From Anseranas semipalmata (Eukaryota; Chordata; Aves; Anseriformes; Anseranatidae), in NCBI GenBank assembly GCA_013399115.1, contig VXAA01002967.1:7429-71428 (forward strand): a stretch of 64,000 bases of DNA, written 5' to 3'. Shown here in pieces: positions 25,266 through 37,789 of this stretch (position 1 is the first letter of the stretch; every line of letters begins with the position of its first letter). The position numbers were made by a program, and so were the translations under genes. The notes below the pieces were generated by a model that worked only from the letters and a program-made list of their open reading frames with translations, was not told the DNA's origin and searched no databases.

Positions 25266-26350
25266 GGGTGGATCACTACATTGTCTTTCCATTTCATCCA
25301 GTCCCGTATTTCACTTTTGTTTATTTTCAAGTTATTTTACGGCACTCTTATGAAATATCTGAGTACCTCACAAGCTATGAATCACTTCTGATTCACGCTC
25401 CCATGATGGAGGGAAGTGCCGCCATCCTTTCCTCTCATCTGCAGAAACAAAGCACTGAACTTTCAAGTCCCATCTTGTACCAAAACTCTGGGTCAGAGCT
25501 AAGGACAGAACTGCAGCCTGTGTCGCCTGCTCCTGCACCACCACCCACTACTGTGCCTCCTGATTGTCTCCCCCTCTAGGAGGAAATTGCATGATGAACT
25601 GAACAAAGGTTGTCTATATTTGTTTTGTTTGGGCGGTGTCTCTTCCTGCCTCTTTTCACAACCTATAGGCCCGATCAGAGACACCATTTACCTCAGACAG
25701 GAATCAGAGGGAGGAGGCAGTTCTGCACTTTCTTTGCTTATCTCATTCCTAAACCTGGACAAAGGTTTAAAGAAAGAAGACGGCCAGTCCACTGTTGTGT
25801 GAAACACGCATCATTTCTCCTACCAGCTCAAGAGAAGCTATTGCGGTGTACACAGAGGTACCAGCTGTATGGAGTCATCTTCCAGTAGGCTGGTGCAGAG
25901 ATTTTGCCATATTCACAGTCTGGGAAGCCCATTAAGTTTGAAGAATGGACCCCTGTCTTGCAAACATGGGAAGGAGGTAAATGAAGGTGTAGGCTGAAGC
26001 CAGCTGGACTTCCACATGAGTAAAGACATGTTTGCCTTCATCACATTCAGCTGCGCCTCTGTGCTCTGGGTTTGTTTACATCCACCTTATCAGCAGCAGT
26101 GGTACTCCTAGAGAGAGAGGTTTTCTATTTATAGGCACCAGCAGTACATCCCTCACCTCCAGGACTGCAGGGCAATCTGCATCCTCCAGCTTCTCCTGCC
26201 TCTAAAAATTGCTTCTTCTTCTGGGCCAGGGACACAAGCACTCCTGTTTCCATGCTAGGGAGAAAGAAAGGGATTTTGTTCTCAAGCCACAACCTCTATC
26301 CCTCTCTCCAGGAGGATAAGCCATAATGGTTATTTCTATTTTTCCTCTCC
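25266..26350. other. Unannotated DNA
   Basis: No recognised gene or repeat. A 122-codon open frame (25211-25579) begins inside the CR1 relic and is not recognisable. Confidence 0.45.
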
Positions 26351-26372
26351 TTTTTTTTTTTTTTTTTTTTTT
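26351..26372. repeat. Poly-T tract (22 T)
   Basis: Uninterrupted run of 22 T. No retroposon body was recognised on the minus strand beyond it. Confidence 0.9.
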
Positions 26373-26744
26373 GTAACTCATGTGATTATACTTAATCTAG
26401 CAAATAAACAACTATGGTTGATATGCTGAAATATGTTAATAGCTAATCAAGGTCTTTATGGCATATGGGAATATTTCATATCTAAATAACACAAATATTT
26501 TCTCCTGTAGAGCAAGGGGCCTCAGCCTGAGCTCCAGACACCTGAGTGATGTCAGGGGGTGCTGTGGTGGTTTCCACCTCAGGGTGTACATCTGCTCTAA
26601 ACTGGAACTGTCTTTCAAATTTTCATCCCCTTGCCCCTTTACTGAGCGGTCACAGGGAGCTTTCAGCTAATTGAGTCCTACTTTAGCTCATTCTGAGGGA
26701 TAAATACATACAGTTAATGTTTTTGAAAATCTTATTATAGATCA

Positions 26745-26940
26745 AAGAAAACAAGGCTGGAGAGGACTTTAATGGGTCATCTATTCCATCTACCATGTCC
26801 TCACAAAATCTTCCCAGTGCTTCACTGTCACTAACAACGATTTTTTTTTCTTTTTATCTAAAATAAATCTCTCTTGCTGCAATTTATGCCTATGACTTCT
26901 TGTCCTATCCACTACAGATCTACTGAATAGATTATATGAT
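26745..26940 (-). mobile_element. Older CR1 LINE, 3' fragment (split element, part 1)
   Basis: Plus-strand reading shows antisense CR1 text: 'aaggctggagaggacttta', 'gtcatctattccatc', then 'atgacttcttgtcctatcc' followed by 'actacag'. These are the normal order of the CR1 3' end on the minus strand. The element stops where a plus-strand CR1 begins (about 26940-26960) and resumes at about 28035. It is more diverged than the insert, so it is the older member of a nested pair. Confidence 0.72.
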
Positions 26941-26949
26941 GAAGAACTG

Positions 26950-28028
26950 ATGAAGTACAGCCTTGAGAGTAGACAGTGAGATGAACTGAAAAGTGGCTGA
27001 ACTGCTGGGCTCAAAGGATTGTAACCAGTGGTAAGAAGTACAACTGGTGGCCAGTCACCAGCGGTGAGCCCCAGATGTCATTGCAAGGGACTGGACTGTT
27101 TAATACCTTCATTAATCACCTGGACACTGGGACAGAGCATACCACCACCAAAAGTGCAGATGGTACAGAACTGGGAGGAGTGGTGGATGCATAAGAGGGT
27201 TGTGCTGCCATCCAGAGGGACCTCAACAGGCTAGAGAAGTGAGCTGATAGGAACCTCATGAAGTTCAACAAAGGGAAATCCAAACTCTGCCCCCAGGAAG
27301 GAATAACCCTGTGCCCCAGTACAGGCTAGGGGCTGACTGGCTGGAAAGCAGTTTTGTAGAAAAGGACCTGGGGGTCCTGGTGGACACCAAGTTGACCTTG
27401 AACCAGCAAGCTGGCTTTGCACCAAAAAGCCAAAAACCTTGTGGTCTGCAATAGGAAAAATATTGCCAGCAGGTCGAGGGAGGTGATCCTTCCTCTCTGC
27501 TCAGTCCTGGTAATATATATTTGGAGTGCTGGGTCCAGGTCTGGGCTTCCTAGTAAGAGGGAGATACGGATATACTGGAATAAGTACAGTGAAGGGCCAC
27601 AGAGATGATGAAGGGATGGGAGCATCTGACATACAATGACAGGCTGAGAGAGCTGGGACTGTTCAGCCTGAAGAAGAGAAGGCTCAGAAGGATCTCCTCC
27701 ACATGTATAAATATCTGATGGGAGGGAATAAAGATGAAACCAGACTCCTCTCAGTGGTACCCAATGACAGCACAAGAGGAAATGGGCTCAAAATGAAATA
27801 CAGGAAATTCCATTTAAATATAAGAACAAAACCTTTCCAAGGGTGATTGAACACTGGCACAAGTTGCCCAGAGAGGCTGTGGTGTCTCCATCCTTGGAGG
27901 TATTCAATACCCAACAATACATGGCCCTGAGCACTTGTTCTAGCTGACCCTGCTCATAACAGGGACTTAGACTAGACAATCTCCAGAGGTCTCTTTTCCA
28001 CTCTCAGTAATTCTGTGGTTCTATAATT
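26950..28028 (+). mobile_element. CR1 LINE, 5'-truncated, nested inside older CR1
   Basis: About 1.08 kb of the 3' part of a CR1 element. Recognisable blocks in order are the 'ggcggaactggctgaa'-like segment (26990-27010), RT motif region (27153-27164), 'ctgggaggagtggtgg' (27171-27186), 'ggacctgggggtcctggtgg' (27365-27384), the 'cagcctgaagaagagaaggc' region (27664-27683) and the 'agaggctgtggtgtctcc' region. The avian CR1 terminus 'ttctgtggttctat' closes it at about 28025. The 5' end is truncated, as is usual for CR1; a full element is about 4.5 kb. Confidence 0.9.
27100..27430 (+). pseudogene. Dead CR1 reverse-transcriptase fragment
   Basis: In frame with position 27153 the sequence reads SADGT where active CR1 reverse transcriptase has an (F/Y)ADDT-type catalytic motif, so the second catalytic aspartate is replaced. 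The next block, ELGGVVDA, matches the conserved KLGGVADT segment of the family, and an in-frame TAA follows at 27192-27194. Further downstream the similarity jumps between frames. The fragment cannot make a functional enzyme. The family acts by target-primed reverse transcription of its own RNA. Confidence 0.75.
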
Positions 28029-28034
28029 GTGTTT

Positions 28035-28240
28035 TCTTCCCTTCACAGTGGTCTTTTATGTTCCTGAAGTTAGTTACCACATGTACCCCCCAATTTCAGT
28101 TAGTTCCATCTTTCTTCAGAAGACATATCTCACTTCTGGCTCCTGGATTTTTTCAGTCAGTCCTTGCTTTTTTTTGAAGTGTAGTGGCTCACATTGGACA
28201 CAGCACTCTAGCAAGACCTGAATGATAACAGTAAGTTTCA
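28035..28240 (-). mobile_element. Older CR1 LINE fragment (split element, part 2)
   Basis: Directly beyond the plus-strand CR1, antisense CR1 text resumes: 'gtcttttatgttcctgaag', then 'tttgaagtgtagtggctcac', then 'attggacacagcactctagc'. In an intact minus-strand CR1 these blocks lie just beyond the 'cttgtcctatcactacag' block seen at 26900-26917. The two fragments therefore belong to one older element cut by the insertion. Confidence 0.7.
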
Positions 28241-29961
28241 GAATGAACAGGCCACAGAGAGAATCAGGTGAGCAGACAGATCTGAAAGAGAAAGAATAAA
28301 AAAGCCTACAAGCAGAAACAGCTGATATTTACCCACTGGGTGCCAACATACAGTTTAAAAATTTTCTGATCCGAATATAATAGCTGAGATATCTTCAGAA
28401 ATTTTCCAGAAACCTTCTATTATAGTCATTTGAGAAAGAATGTATTTGGGTTTGTATTTTTCCCTCTTTATATAAGGTTCGTTAATTGTTTGTTTGTTTC
28501 TTTTTAAAAAAGACATTTAGCATCAGCCTGCCATACCCATTTTATGCTATCCTTTACCTTGAAACCCACACTGGGAGCTGGCAGCCTGGCCACCTCACCC
28601 AAGGCATGATTTCCCCATGTGCCCAGCAGAGGACTAGCTTTTCGGAGGGCAGAGGATGCTGGTGAGATCTCCTGGTCTGCGCCTGTCAGCTTGGCAGGGG
28701 GGGTGACTCTTCCCTGTGCTCCAGAAGCCAGGCTGGGAGCCAAGAACCAGGAGCAAGAGCAGCCAAAACACTCAACTTCAACGTGCCGTACTCTAAAATA
28801 TATGAGCATGTGTCAAAGTAGGTAGGCTCACAACAAGGGGCTGTCTTGGGCTGGCTTGTTTATGGTTTCACTTCTCACCCCTGCCTCCTTCCTCCTTGTT
28901 TCTCTTGCCAAATGCAGGTACATAGCCCATTTCAGAATACAGGAGAAACTAAAGGAAGAAAAAAAAATCTTAAAGTCATACAAATATGCATTCCTCCCTC
29001 ATAAAAAAGGCCACCCTCTCAGTACTGTGTCAGCCTATTATAGACTGACAGTTTTCATCCCTGCAGAGCAGGCACCAGATGGGTAAAGGAGGGAAGAAAT
29101 GGTGTTTTTCCTTGGCTAATAGTTTCATTCTGGAAACCTAAGGAGGGTGTTTTGAGCTGCTTGATGGTGTCTGCCTGCTGTGTTACTAAAGAAAAGGAAC
29201 AGCGCAAAACATATTAGGCCTACAGACTTCAAAATGGAGTCGTAAATTGGGAGAAAGCAAGAGAAGATGCTACCGGCAGAAGATAGCAGTAAAGAGTGAC
29301 TCCCAAGCACCCCCAGGAATTTACCTGTGAACAGACCTCTACCACTTCAGTGCAGTCCAAAATCCTGCCATCCTACTTAACACAGAGCTTTGCAAGCCAA
29401 AACCTTGCCTTGCAGGTGCAAACAATGGAAAAGAAGTAGTAAGGTAGAGGGTTCCTGGAAACCAAGCTCAGCCCAGCCGCAGGGCATGCTCCTCTCAGCA
29501 GAGCCCGAGGGACTGCTGCACTTTCAGGGTCTTGCTGCACTTGTAACCTCCTGGTTACAACAGGAGGCCAAAAGAGGCAGAGATCTCCCCCTCAGCTGCT
29601 ACAAAATACAAGCATTACATTGACCAGCACATGTTAGGTAACTTTTACCAGTCTGATAGTTTAATGCAGTTGCCTTTAAATTAACTGAGCAGCAGTAACT
29701 TGTAGGGACCCAGGTGAAAGGACACATAAAAATAAACCTGCTTGGGCAATGCCCCTTCAAAGCAAAGGGGCTGTTTCCCAAGCAAAGCAGCAACAAAGCT
29801 GCTTTTCTTTACAAAGAGACAAAAACAGATACCTCATTGTTTAGAAACCATTTAACAATATGGTTGCCAAACCAGGAAAGGGAGAAACCTTAACTGAAGT
29901 CTGATATATGTACTCTGATATTGCATGTATCTTTGTTTCATGGCTGGTTTTAGCTGCATTT
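28241..29961. other. Unannotated DNA
   Basis: No recognised gene. GTTT/TTTG runs near 28485-28510 and an A-rich spot near 28958-28975 are low complexity only. Confidence 0.45.
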
Positions 29962-30010
29962 TTTCTTTGTGTATTTATTCTTTGTGTATTATTTATTCTT
30001 TGTGTACTTA
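29962..30010. repeat. Tandem 'ttctttgtgtattta', about 3 copies
   Basis: Three imperfect head-to-tail copies (29962-29977, 29978-29995, 29996-30010) with period 15-18 bp and a 3-bp insertion in the second copy. Confidence 0.8.
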
Positions 30011-30425
30011 CTGTGAATGTAAATATCTGGGTGTACTACGAATGCATACTTGAATAATACAAAAGCATAAGATCTAAACGCAACGTGGTTATAGAAATCA
30101 AGAAAAAATGTCACTATTTTGGGTGAAGCACAATATACAAAATTGGAATTTAATCCATCCTCCCACAAGTATGAAATCAAGGAAGTTTTTTTTTTTTCTC
30201 CCCCAAGGTTTTGCAGCCGTATTAGTGAGCAAGAAGACTTCTGCTGATCTTTCATTAATCTCTTAGCTCCTCACCTGCTTCATTGGTTCCAGTGACAGCA
30301 CTACAAGGAGGGGACAGGTTGGCAGCACTTACTGCTGGGGACCAAAATGTCTCTACCTTGTAGGTTTGTCCTGCAAAACAGATGGTCAGTAGGGTCAACC
30401 CTGTTCTTTGATGTCGTAACAGATG

Positions 30426-30502
30426 TATGGACATTTACTTCTGGTTCAGGCTCTACTGGAAATTTATGGACATTTATGGACATTCACCTTCTGGTTTAAG
30501 CT
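30426..30502. repeat. 49-bp spaced direct duplication
   Basis: 'tatggacatttacttctgg' at 30426-30444 recurs as 'tatggacattcaccttctgg' at 30475-30494, followed in both by 'ttyargct'. An extra 'tatggacattta' lies at 30465-30476. It is a local duplication of about 49 bp with a few changes. Confidence 0.75.
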
Positions 30503-32689
30503 TCCATCACACTGCAAAGCAGAAGATCATAGGCATGAACTCTAGTCTCCAGGAAGGATCCAGGGTCTCATGTTACAAGGGTTATCACTGTGACTGAACT
30601 GCTCTATCTGCTGCAACAGAACAACTTTGTTGGCTTCTCCTCAGGTAAATTATCCAGTAAATGTGTAGGTGATGCCCCAGGCCTTCAGTTTCCCCTAGAG
30701 CACTGGTGATGCTGCAGCTATTTTTCTTTCTAGTAAACTTCTCCAACATTATTAAGATCCAGACTCTGAGAGACAGTGATAAATGTAATTCTGTACTCCT
30801 CGCTTTCCTTCCATTTTTACAGGTTGCATGCTAGGTACTCTTGAATTAAGACATCTATTTCTAGAATAGCAACAATGGGCTTCAATCACTGATGTGTTTA
30901 ATGAGAAATTATAAATTAATAGTCCTTCTTCACAGAAGATCTATGCTAAGTCCATGTGGGATCCTTAAGAACTACATAGTCAAAATAATTGGCTGTACAG
31001 CCTGTAATAAACGGAATTTAATCTAGGAATATCAAGATGTTCTAATTTTTTTTTTTTTTTTAAAAGCACTAAAACCACATGGCAAAAGGGTTTAACATGT
31101 CCTCAACAGACCTGGATATGCCAAATTTAATTAAGGAGTTCTATTTGTGTCAATAAATTATCATCCTAGGTAAAATAAAACTCAATTTGTTAAAATTCAA
31201 TTTTATTTAGGTGCACAATTAGTGGGCTTATTCTATTGCAGAATAATTCAGCCAAGAAATCAATTTTAGCACCAACAGAGTACAACTGAGTCTATAAACA
31301 GTCTTCCAATACTAACTGGATACAGCTATGGACAGGATGTTTCATATAAATGGCATATTTCTCTTTCACATACACACACACAGACAAATAGATATCTCTG
31401 TAGCCATTTCCTAAAAATCATTAGCTGAATGCTACTGTAATACTACTAAAACTAATAATAGTATTTTCTTGCAGAATTGCTGAAGGCAGCTTCTGGAATA
31501 AGAAAAAAAAATACAATGTTCATAATCTTGTCTGTCTGCATCTCTGTATTTTTTTAAAGGCTATGCATTAGTCTTATGTTTGTTCTGTACTGTTTTCCAG
31601 TAAAATATGGCTGAAATCAGAGCAAGAAAATGGTACCAAGAACAAGTCTAGAAGGCTCTTGCAAGTAAGCTCTCCACCTTCATATTGCTGTAGCAAGGAT
31701 GAAAAATGTTTCCAATGCTGCCAACTACACCAGGGTGCCTACTAACCTGTTGGTAAGAGAAGCCTGGCTGTGGAGGATGGGCAGGATGTGCTCATGCATA
31801 TTTTATCTGGGAGACCATGATAAACCCACCAAAAAGTGAATTGCAGCCTGGAGAGATAATTGCTGTCACTGGGAAATTGTCACATCACCTGAACTGAGAC
31901 ACCCAGTAGGTAATTAAGGTAGTAGCTTCCTAATGTGTCAGCTTTGGCAAATTGGGTCACTCCTTGTTTTGTCCAGCTCCACTGATTACACATACTGTAT
32001 GCACATGAGCTCCTTTTGGGGTGAACATCCAAGAGGAAATTCAGGCACCTTGAGAAGACAGAGGGCACTTGGAAAGCAAAAAATTTGGCTTCCTCCAGAG
32101 GAGGCATTCCTTCAACTCTATCCCAGAAGACTTTATGCTCTAAACCTTTCTTCTTAGGGACAAGGAATGAAATGTTGTTCCTGTTAAAAAAGCTCTTTTT
32201 GAAGGCTGGAAGCAAAGCCATGCCATTAAAATTTGCGTTTTGAACAGAGAAACCACCATATATGTGTGTGTGGGTGTACATGTTTGAGTGTACGTGTTTT
32301 TAGTGTTTCAGCTGCTATGCAGGGAGGCTGTGATCAGTCCTTCCCAGAGCTTGCCAGTCCTGAGTGGTCAGGAATCAACCCCTCCACACCCATCTGCCCC
32401 AGGATCTCTGCCTGATGCCATCCGCAAGGACAATATGGCTAGCAATAGCTATAAGAGGCTAGTTTACTGCAGAGTATGTCAGGACCCACAGCTTTAGGAA
32501 GGAGGATGTTGTTTGTAGCTGTCACATTCTCTTTTCCTGTGGTTATTAGCTCCTGGAGCATGAGGGCTGTTGGTAGTATTTGGATTTGTGGCAAAGATAT
32601 GATATTCTGATGCTCAATTTCCTTCTGGACTCTACGGAGCCCTCAGAATTAGGCAGAAAGCTGATATCAGGGGCCAACTCCTTTTCATT
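30503..32689. other. Unannotated DNA with a poly-T tract
   Basis: T run of 16 at 31046-31061, AT-rich around 31090-31480, an (AC)n spot at 31369-31383, a GTGTGTGTG spot near 32264-32278. No gene or confident mobile element recognised. Confidence 0.45.
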
Positions 32690-33860
32690 TTCATTGTGGT
32701 CCTCTTGCTACAGTTAAGGATACAGTTGGGACTGGAATTAGGGTGAAGACATGGACACTTTGCAGAGGCTAATCTATTCTAGAAGGTGCAAGGCACTAGG
32801 AAAAGGACTGGTGGTGTTGTGACCAAGGCAATAAGTTCTCTTGTCCCATAGTGAATGATCCCCTGGCTATAGCAGGTGCAGGGGATGGGATGGGGTGGAC
32901 TTGACTTCTGTAGCTCACTTTAATGGGGCATACATCATGTAGAGCCTTCAACAATGGAAGGACAGCTGGCATTAGTAGAGAGAAAATTACATGCTCCTTT
33001 AGGGAGTGGGTTGACCTCCTGGCTGTGAATAACAATAGGGTTTGTGTTGGGCTTATAGTTACAGCTTGGAGAATATAAAATGTCAGAAGTATAACTACTT
33101 TTTGCAATATACAGGGCCTAGAGACATTGTAAGAGGATTTGTGCTGAGAAGAGCAAATTCTTTGCAAGCTCTTTTACAACACAGATTGGTCCCCCAACTT
33201 ACAACTGTGATCAGGGTTGGAAGAGTTTGTAAACCTTCATGAGCCCAGCATACTGCTGAATGCTACAGCACTGACACAGCTACAGAGATAATGAAGGTTG
33301 GCAAGGGTCCTTTTTCCTTTACATGCTCTTTTACTGCAAGGATTTGTGCCCTGACATCAGAGTTAGGAGTGGGGATAGGGTTTGCAAATGTTAGCCACAA
33401 GTGCCCCATATTACCACAGTGTCCACTGCCCAGAGACAGAAAGCAGCTGTTTTCAGCAATGATCCATGCCCTTCTAGCATAGGAAGAAGTGTAAAGCCTA
33501 AAGCATCTACGGACATGCCTGTTCCCACATGTGGAAATGAGCTGAGAAGGAGAAATACACTGGTACTGGCATGAGTGGGCACTGGCAGGGGCCTTTGGGT
33601 TACACTCTCTTGTTCTGCAGGGACTGATCACTTGTGGCAGCAATCACATGAGAATTTACATTTTTAATAGCCTTTTGTGTGTCATGTGGCCTGCAGTCAC
33701 AGTAAGAGTAGAGACCAACGCTCTCTTTTACTGTGGGGATTGCTGCCCAGGGTGCAATTAAGGTAAAGATTGGAGCTGGGATGATCTTTTCTCTCTCCTC
33801 AGCTTGATTCCTCTGCCTTCTGCAGTGCCTTTGTAGCAGTTCATTCCTTCTGGAGTAAAT
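32690..33860 (+). repeat. Probable degenerate tandem array, unit about 110-175 bp
   Basis: A composite module recurs in the same orientation: a 'gctcttttactg'-like word, then 'ggattgctgccc'-like text, then an 'agttaggrttggggatagg'-like word. Approximate starts of the first word are 32697, 32830, 32990, 33165, 33323, 33608 and 33718. Copies are highly diverged and the boundaries are uncertain. The TTAGGG-like words also occur in the array at 42.5-44.9 kb, so the two may be related. No coding potential was recognised. Confidence 0.4.
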
Positions 33861-36150
33861 CAATCATTCCCCTCCCAGAGGAAATCTGAGCACAAGTGGT
33901 GGGGGAACAGTGCAGACAGACACTGTGGCCACAAATGCCATTGTATCCAGCTCTTCTCTCAGGACAAGCCCCAGCAGTGTCCTAGCAAGTCTTGCAGCCT
34001 CCCACCTTGTCCCAGGGGACAGATCACATGCCCTTTATGCAGGCATCAACCAAGGAGTATGTGACACAGCCCTCCCTGGCACTTAAAGCACTCTGGATTA
34101 AAAACCTACCCGCATACATAACAACGATCCCTATGCCTCAGTGTCACAGGCATTGTGCACGGGCTCAGAGAAGATCTTGGCCAAGGTGTGTCCTGCCCAC
34201 TCCACAACAGAGGCACAGCCCTGAGCACCACAGACATGAGACACATCACACCAAGCATCAGCACTTCTCTCCATCACACCACACAGAGACAGTAGTGAGA
34301 ACGAAATTCAAACCACTACAGAAAAGTACCTCCTGAGGACTTCCTTCCTGCACCAACCACCGAGCCTGCATTTGATGCTCAGTTAGGTGTTACAGATGTA
34401 CTGATGCACTTCTTCCCACAACACTTCATTCCTTCACACAGTTCCCAATTCATTTTTTGGTCCATAGGTTGTTTTGCTGCACGGTGACGCAAAGCTGTAG
34501 GACAGTCTGTGTAATGACAGGATAACTTGATTCAATAGAAAAGAGGGAAAAACATCAGCCAGAAAAAAAAAATAAGGAGAAGAAAGTGGCTAAAATCGTG
34601 GTCCTGTACTTGCAATCGTTTTCAAGTTAAAACAAATCAAAACATTTACGTGCAATGAAAAAATCTTTGCTTATACTGTAATTTCTCCCCCAAGTCTTCT
34701 GCACACTTATCACACGTGAAACATACCAGCTCTTCACACCACTTCATCTGTAGCACTACATGACTCAGAACTACTAATATCAGGCATTTGTGTAATTATT
34801 CTCTGATGAGCAGTACCTTTTAACTCATTAGGAACATTCATACAAAAGCAAGATCATAAAGATGCCTTGGAGTGAAATTCCAGCCATGGGTCAGAGTCTC
34901 CTAATAACTAGGAGCAGCTTCAGGATTTCACCTTGTACCACAGACACAAAGCTATAATGCAGTAAACAATCCTGCCAGCAGACATGAATGAGTTTGGGAT
35001 CTGTTAAGACTGAGAAATGATGTTAATTACCAAAGCTCATGAAGGAAGCTCATGGCAGAGATGCATCTCTGAAGCTTCCATTTCATGCTTCCAGCCCCCA
35101 AGCCATCCTTCCTATTGCTCATAGACAGCTGTTTTTAGCCACGTGGCAAAGAATGGAAGAGTTAGGGTTTATCCTGGTCGTAAAACAGTTCAGTCTTTGT
35201 GGTGTTAACAACACTGTTGAAGAAATTTGTCTTTGAACACTGAAGTAGCAGAGAAGATATGTCTTTCTCACATCCAGTTGCATTCAAAATCCTTTAAAAA
35301 AGGACCTTGGCATCTAAGACCAGAGCCAGTCAGTGACAGAAGAAGCTTTCTAGTCACAAACAACATTGAGTATAAATATATGTTTTAGTTTTCAATCAGT
35401 TTTTAAACACTGATTACCAGGAAACTGATGTGTTTTTAAATATCTAGGTTCCAGTGTCCTGAGGTTTTTAATGGAAAGTAAAAATGATTAAGGTCACATA
35501 TTAATATTTTATGGACTACCAGTCAAAACAGGTTGGCTGGCAAATGTTTTATGCCTTCCCACCTGCGCAGAATTGCCGTTGCCCTCCATTAAGGACCTGA
35601 TTCCCATTAGCTTCATCTGATTGATGGGGGAAGGGGAACACGTGTGTGCAGTGCTGGAATAGGGAATGAGATTTAGCAACCTTTCATTTCAAAAAGAAAT
35701 CCTCGGGGATCTGTGAATGGCAGGTTGTACTAGTGATCTCCCAGAGCTGTTCAGACCTAATGCCACGATGACACCAAAGCTAACCTTTCTTCACCAACCT
35801 CCCCTCTGTCAAGGATTGACATTGTTGATTTCAGAAAGCAATGATTGCTTATCCCTTGGCTTACTCTGTTGAGGAAAAGGCTGGTCAGAAATCACTGTTT
35901 ATTGTTTTGACTGAAGGTATCACAGCTCTGGATGTTTTTCTTTAAAGGCATTCTTTAGGATTTTGCCTATCTGGAGCTGACTATGGAAAATATTCCAGCT
36001 GGGGTAGACTGCCTGCCAAGAAAGACTGATGCTTTGCTTCAGTAAAGGAAGTTAAACTAAAATAAGATCTGAATCTAAATCTCTGACCACAGCCTGAGTT
36101 AAGATGTATTTGTGTTTTTAAAGGACTCCTGAAGAAACTTAATTTAAACC
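33861..36150. other. Unannotated DNA
   Basis: CA-rich, C-rich stretch at 33890-34340 with a 114-codon unrecognised frame (33992-34336), then AT-rich DNA. An A10 run lies at 34562-34571. No gene recognised. Confidence 0.45.
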
Positions 36151-36176
36151 TAAAAATAAAAATAAATAAATAAAAC
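36151..36176. repeat. (AAAT)n-like A-rich repeat
   Basis: Short run of TAAAAA and TAAA units, 26 bases. Confidence 0.8.
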
Positions 36177-37778
36177 AGGATATAACATGCTGTATTTGTG
36201 TTTATTTTTTTCTGATTCTGAGAACAAATGACAGCCACAAAATGACAGTAGGAGATTTTTGCCTTAAAGGAAAGTTGGAAAAGATACTAGCTCTCTCCTA
36301 AACAGTTGTGCTTATGAGACTGTTAGGCTAATTTTGCAGACATAAGAGCTGCAACTAATCACACTAAAATCAGACTGCCTGATGTGAATCCATTACTACC
36401 TCAGACACATGTTGAGGCCTTGAAACCATAAAGGTAGGCACTTCTCCAACTAGCAACGTTTTCAAGAATAATCAGGCACTTGTGAAAATTGCATGTTTCT
36501 GGGCCTTTGTGCAAAGTTTGCTCCAATCACCCCTTTCACAGCACCCTTTAGGCACTTTCCCCCATCCTTGCAGTCTTTGCTCATGTTCTGTCAGTTCTTG
36601 CAGCCCTTCAGTAGACCTCTATCCCTTTCTAGGATTTCATCTGTTTGCTGTGACTCCATTCCCTCTGCCCAGCTTGGCCATATGCATTGAAATACAGCTT
36701 TCCTCCTGTGAACAACCCAGAGCAGAGATCAACGTGGAAAAACTCTTTCTGCATCATCACCTTCTAGGGTTCATCCACACCATAAAGAGTTGTACTATGG
36801 CAAGTAGCAGACAGGAAACTACCTTTACATGGCTCCAGAGAAAACTATGCCACAAAGATATACTACAAAGAGCTACATTTTCAGAAGGATGTTCTTCAAA
36901 GCTATCATGCATTGTGGTATGAATCTTCACAATTGAGTTGTCCCTACCATTTCCACAGAATAAACAAACAGTGGTTGAAATAAGAAGTGTGGGAAGAGGA
37001 TAGTTTACCTTAACATAGTCCCATGGGTTTTATGCAAAAAAATATATGAGCAATAACACTTATGCAACAGTGCATGTGAGCATTAGCAAAGGGTTTTGGA
37101 CAAGAAGTAGAAAACATCTCTCTCACTTGAAACTCAAAAGAGTAACTAGATCAGAAAAATAAGACAAAAATATATTTATTTTTTACCCCACAAAGCAACT
37201 GATAGTATTAGTATTTTTTAAAGTAGATCTTTTTTTTTTTTTTTAATTTATTGAGGAAATATTCATTTTTTGTGTTTTCTTTGTTGGCAAAAAAATTNAG
37301 CTTCTCAAACCTCTTTAAGGCTAGAAAATGAGGAAAATACCCAGGAATTCATCCATCTAACTGTTAGGGAAACAGAGATGATGAAAAAACTCTATAAAAG
37401 CTTCATGTTTATTGTTTTCCTGACCTCATTTCCAGTAGTCTTCCCATTACCTGCTCTGTTCAGAGAATCATTCTGCTGTTCCTTCAGATGGTTTTCCCCA
37501 TGTTAGTTTGCATCATATATTTTTATTAAATCAATTACCATGTAATTTACATCATATTGCTTAATTAAGGGGAAATTGTTTTGTTGAGGAGCCTGTTGGA
37601 GGATGAATGGAATCAATCAACTCTAATATAAGACTAGCCTCTTCATAAAGCCATTCATTTCCAAGTTAAGTCCTTGGGAAACAATAAATGGAATGCTATT
37701 ATACTGCCTGGAAAATATGACACTATGGTACATCTTAAATGTTTATGACAAGTTCACTGCACTAAGCGAGAACATTTT
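36177..37778. other. Unannotated DNA with poly-T tract and one undetermined base
   Basis: Poly-T at 37230-37244 and a single N at 37298 next to an A run, which looks like an assembly uncertainty. A 146-codon frame at 36482-36922 is unrecognised and Cys/Ser/Phe-rich, as expected for pyrimidine-rich noncoding sequence. Confidence 0.45.
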
Positions 37779-37789
37779 ATATATATATA

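Noticed and set aside
27326..27775. 149-codon minus-strand frame
   Set aside because: It is antisense to the plus-strand CR1 at 26950-28028.
36482..36922. 146-codon plus-strand frame with hydrophobic Cys/Ser/Phe-rich N-terminus
   Set aside because: The hydrophobicity follows from pyrimidine-rich DNA; no recognisable family or exon structure.
37298..37298. Single undetermined base
   Set aside because: An isolated N beside an A run, like the one at 57885; an assembly ambiguity rather than biology.
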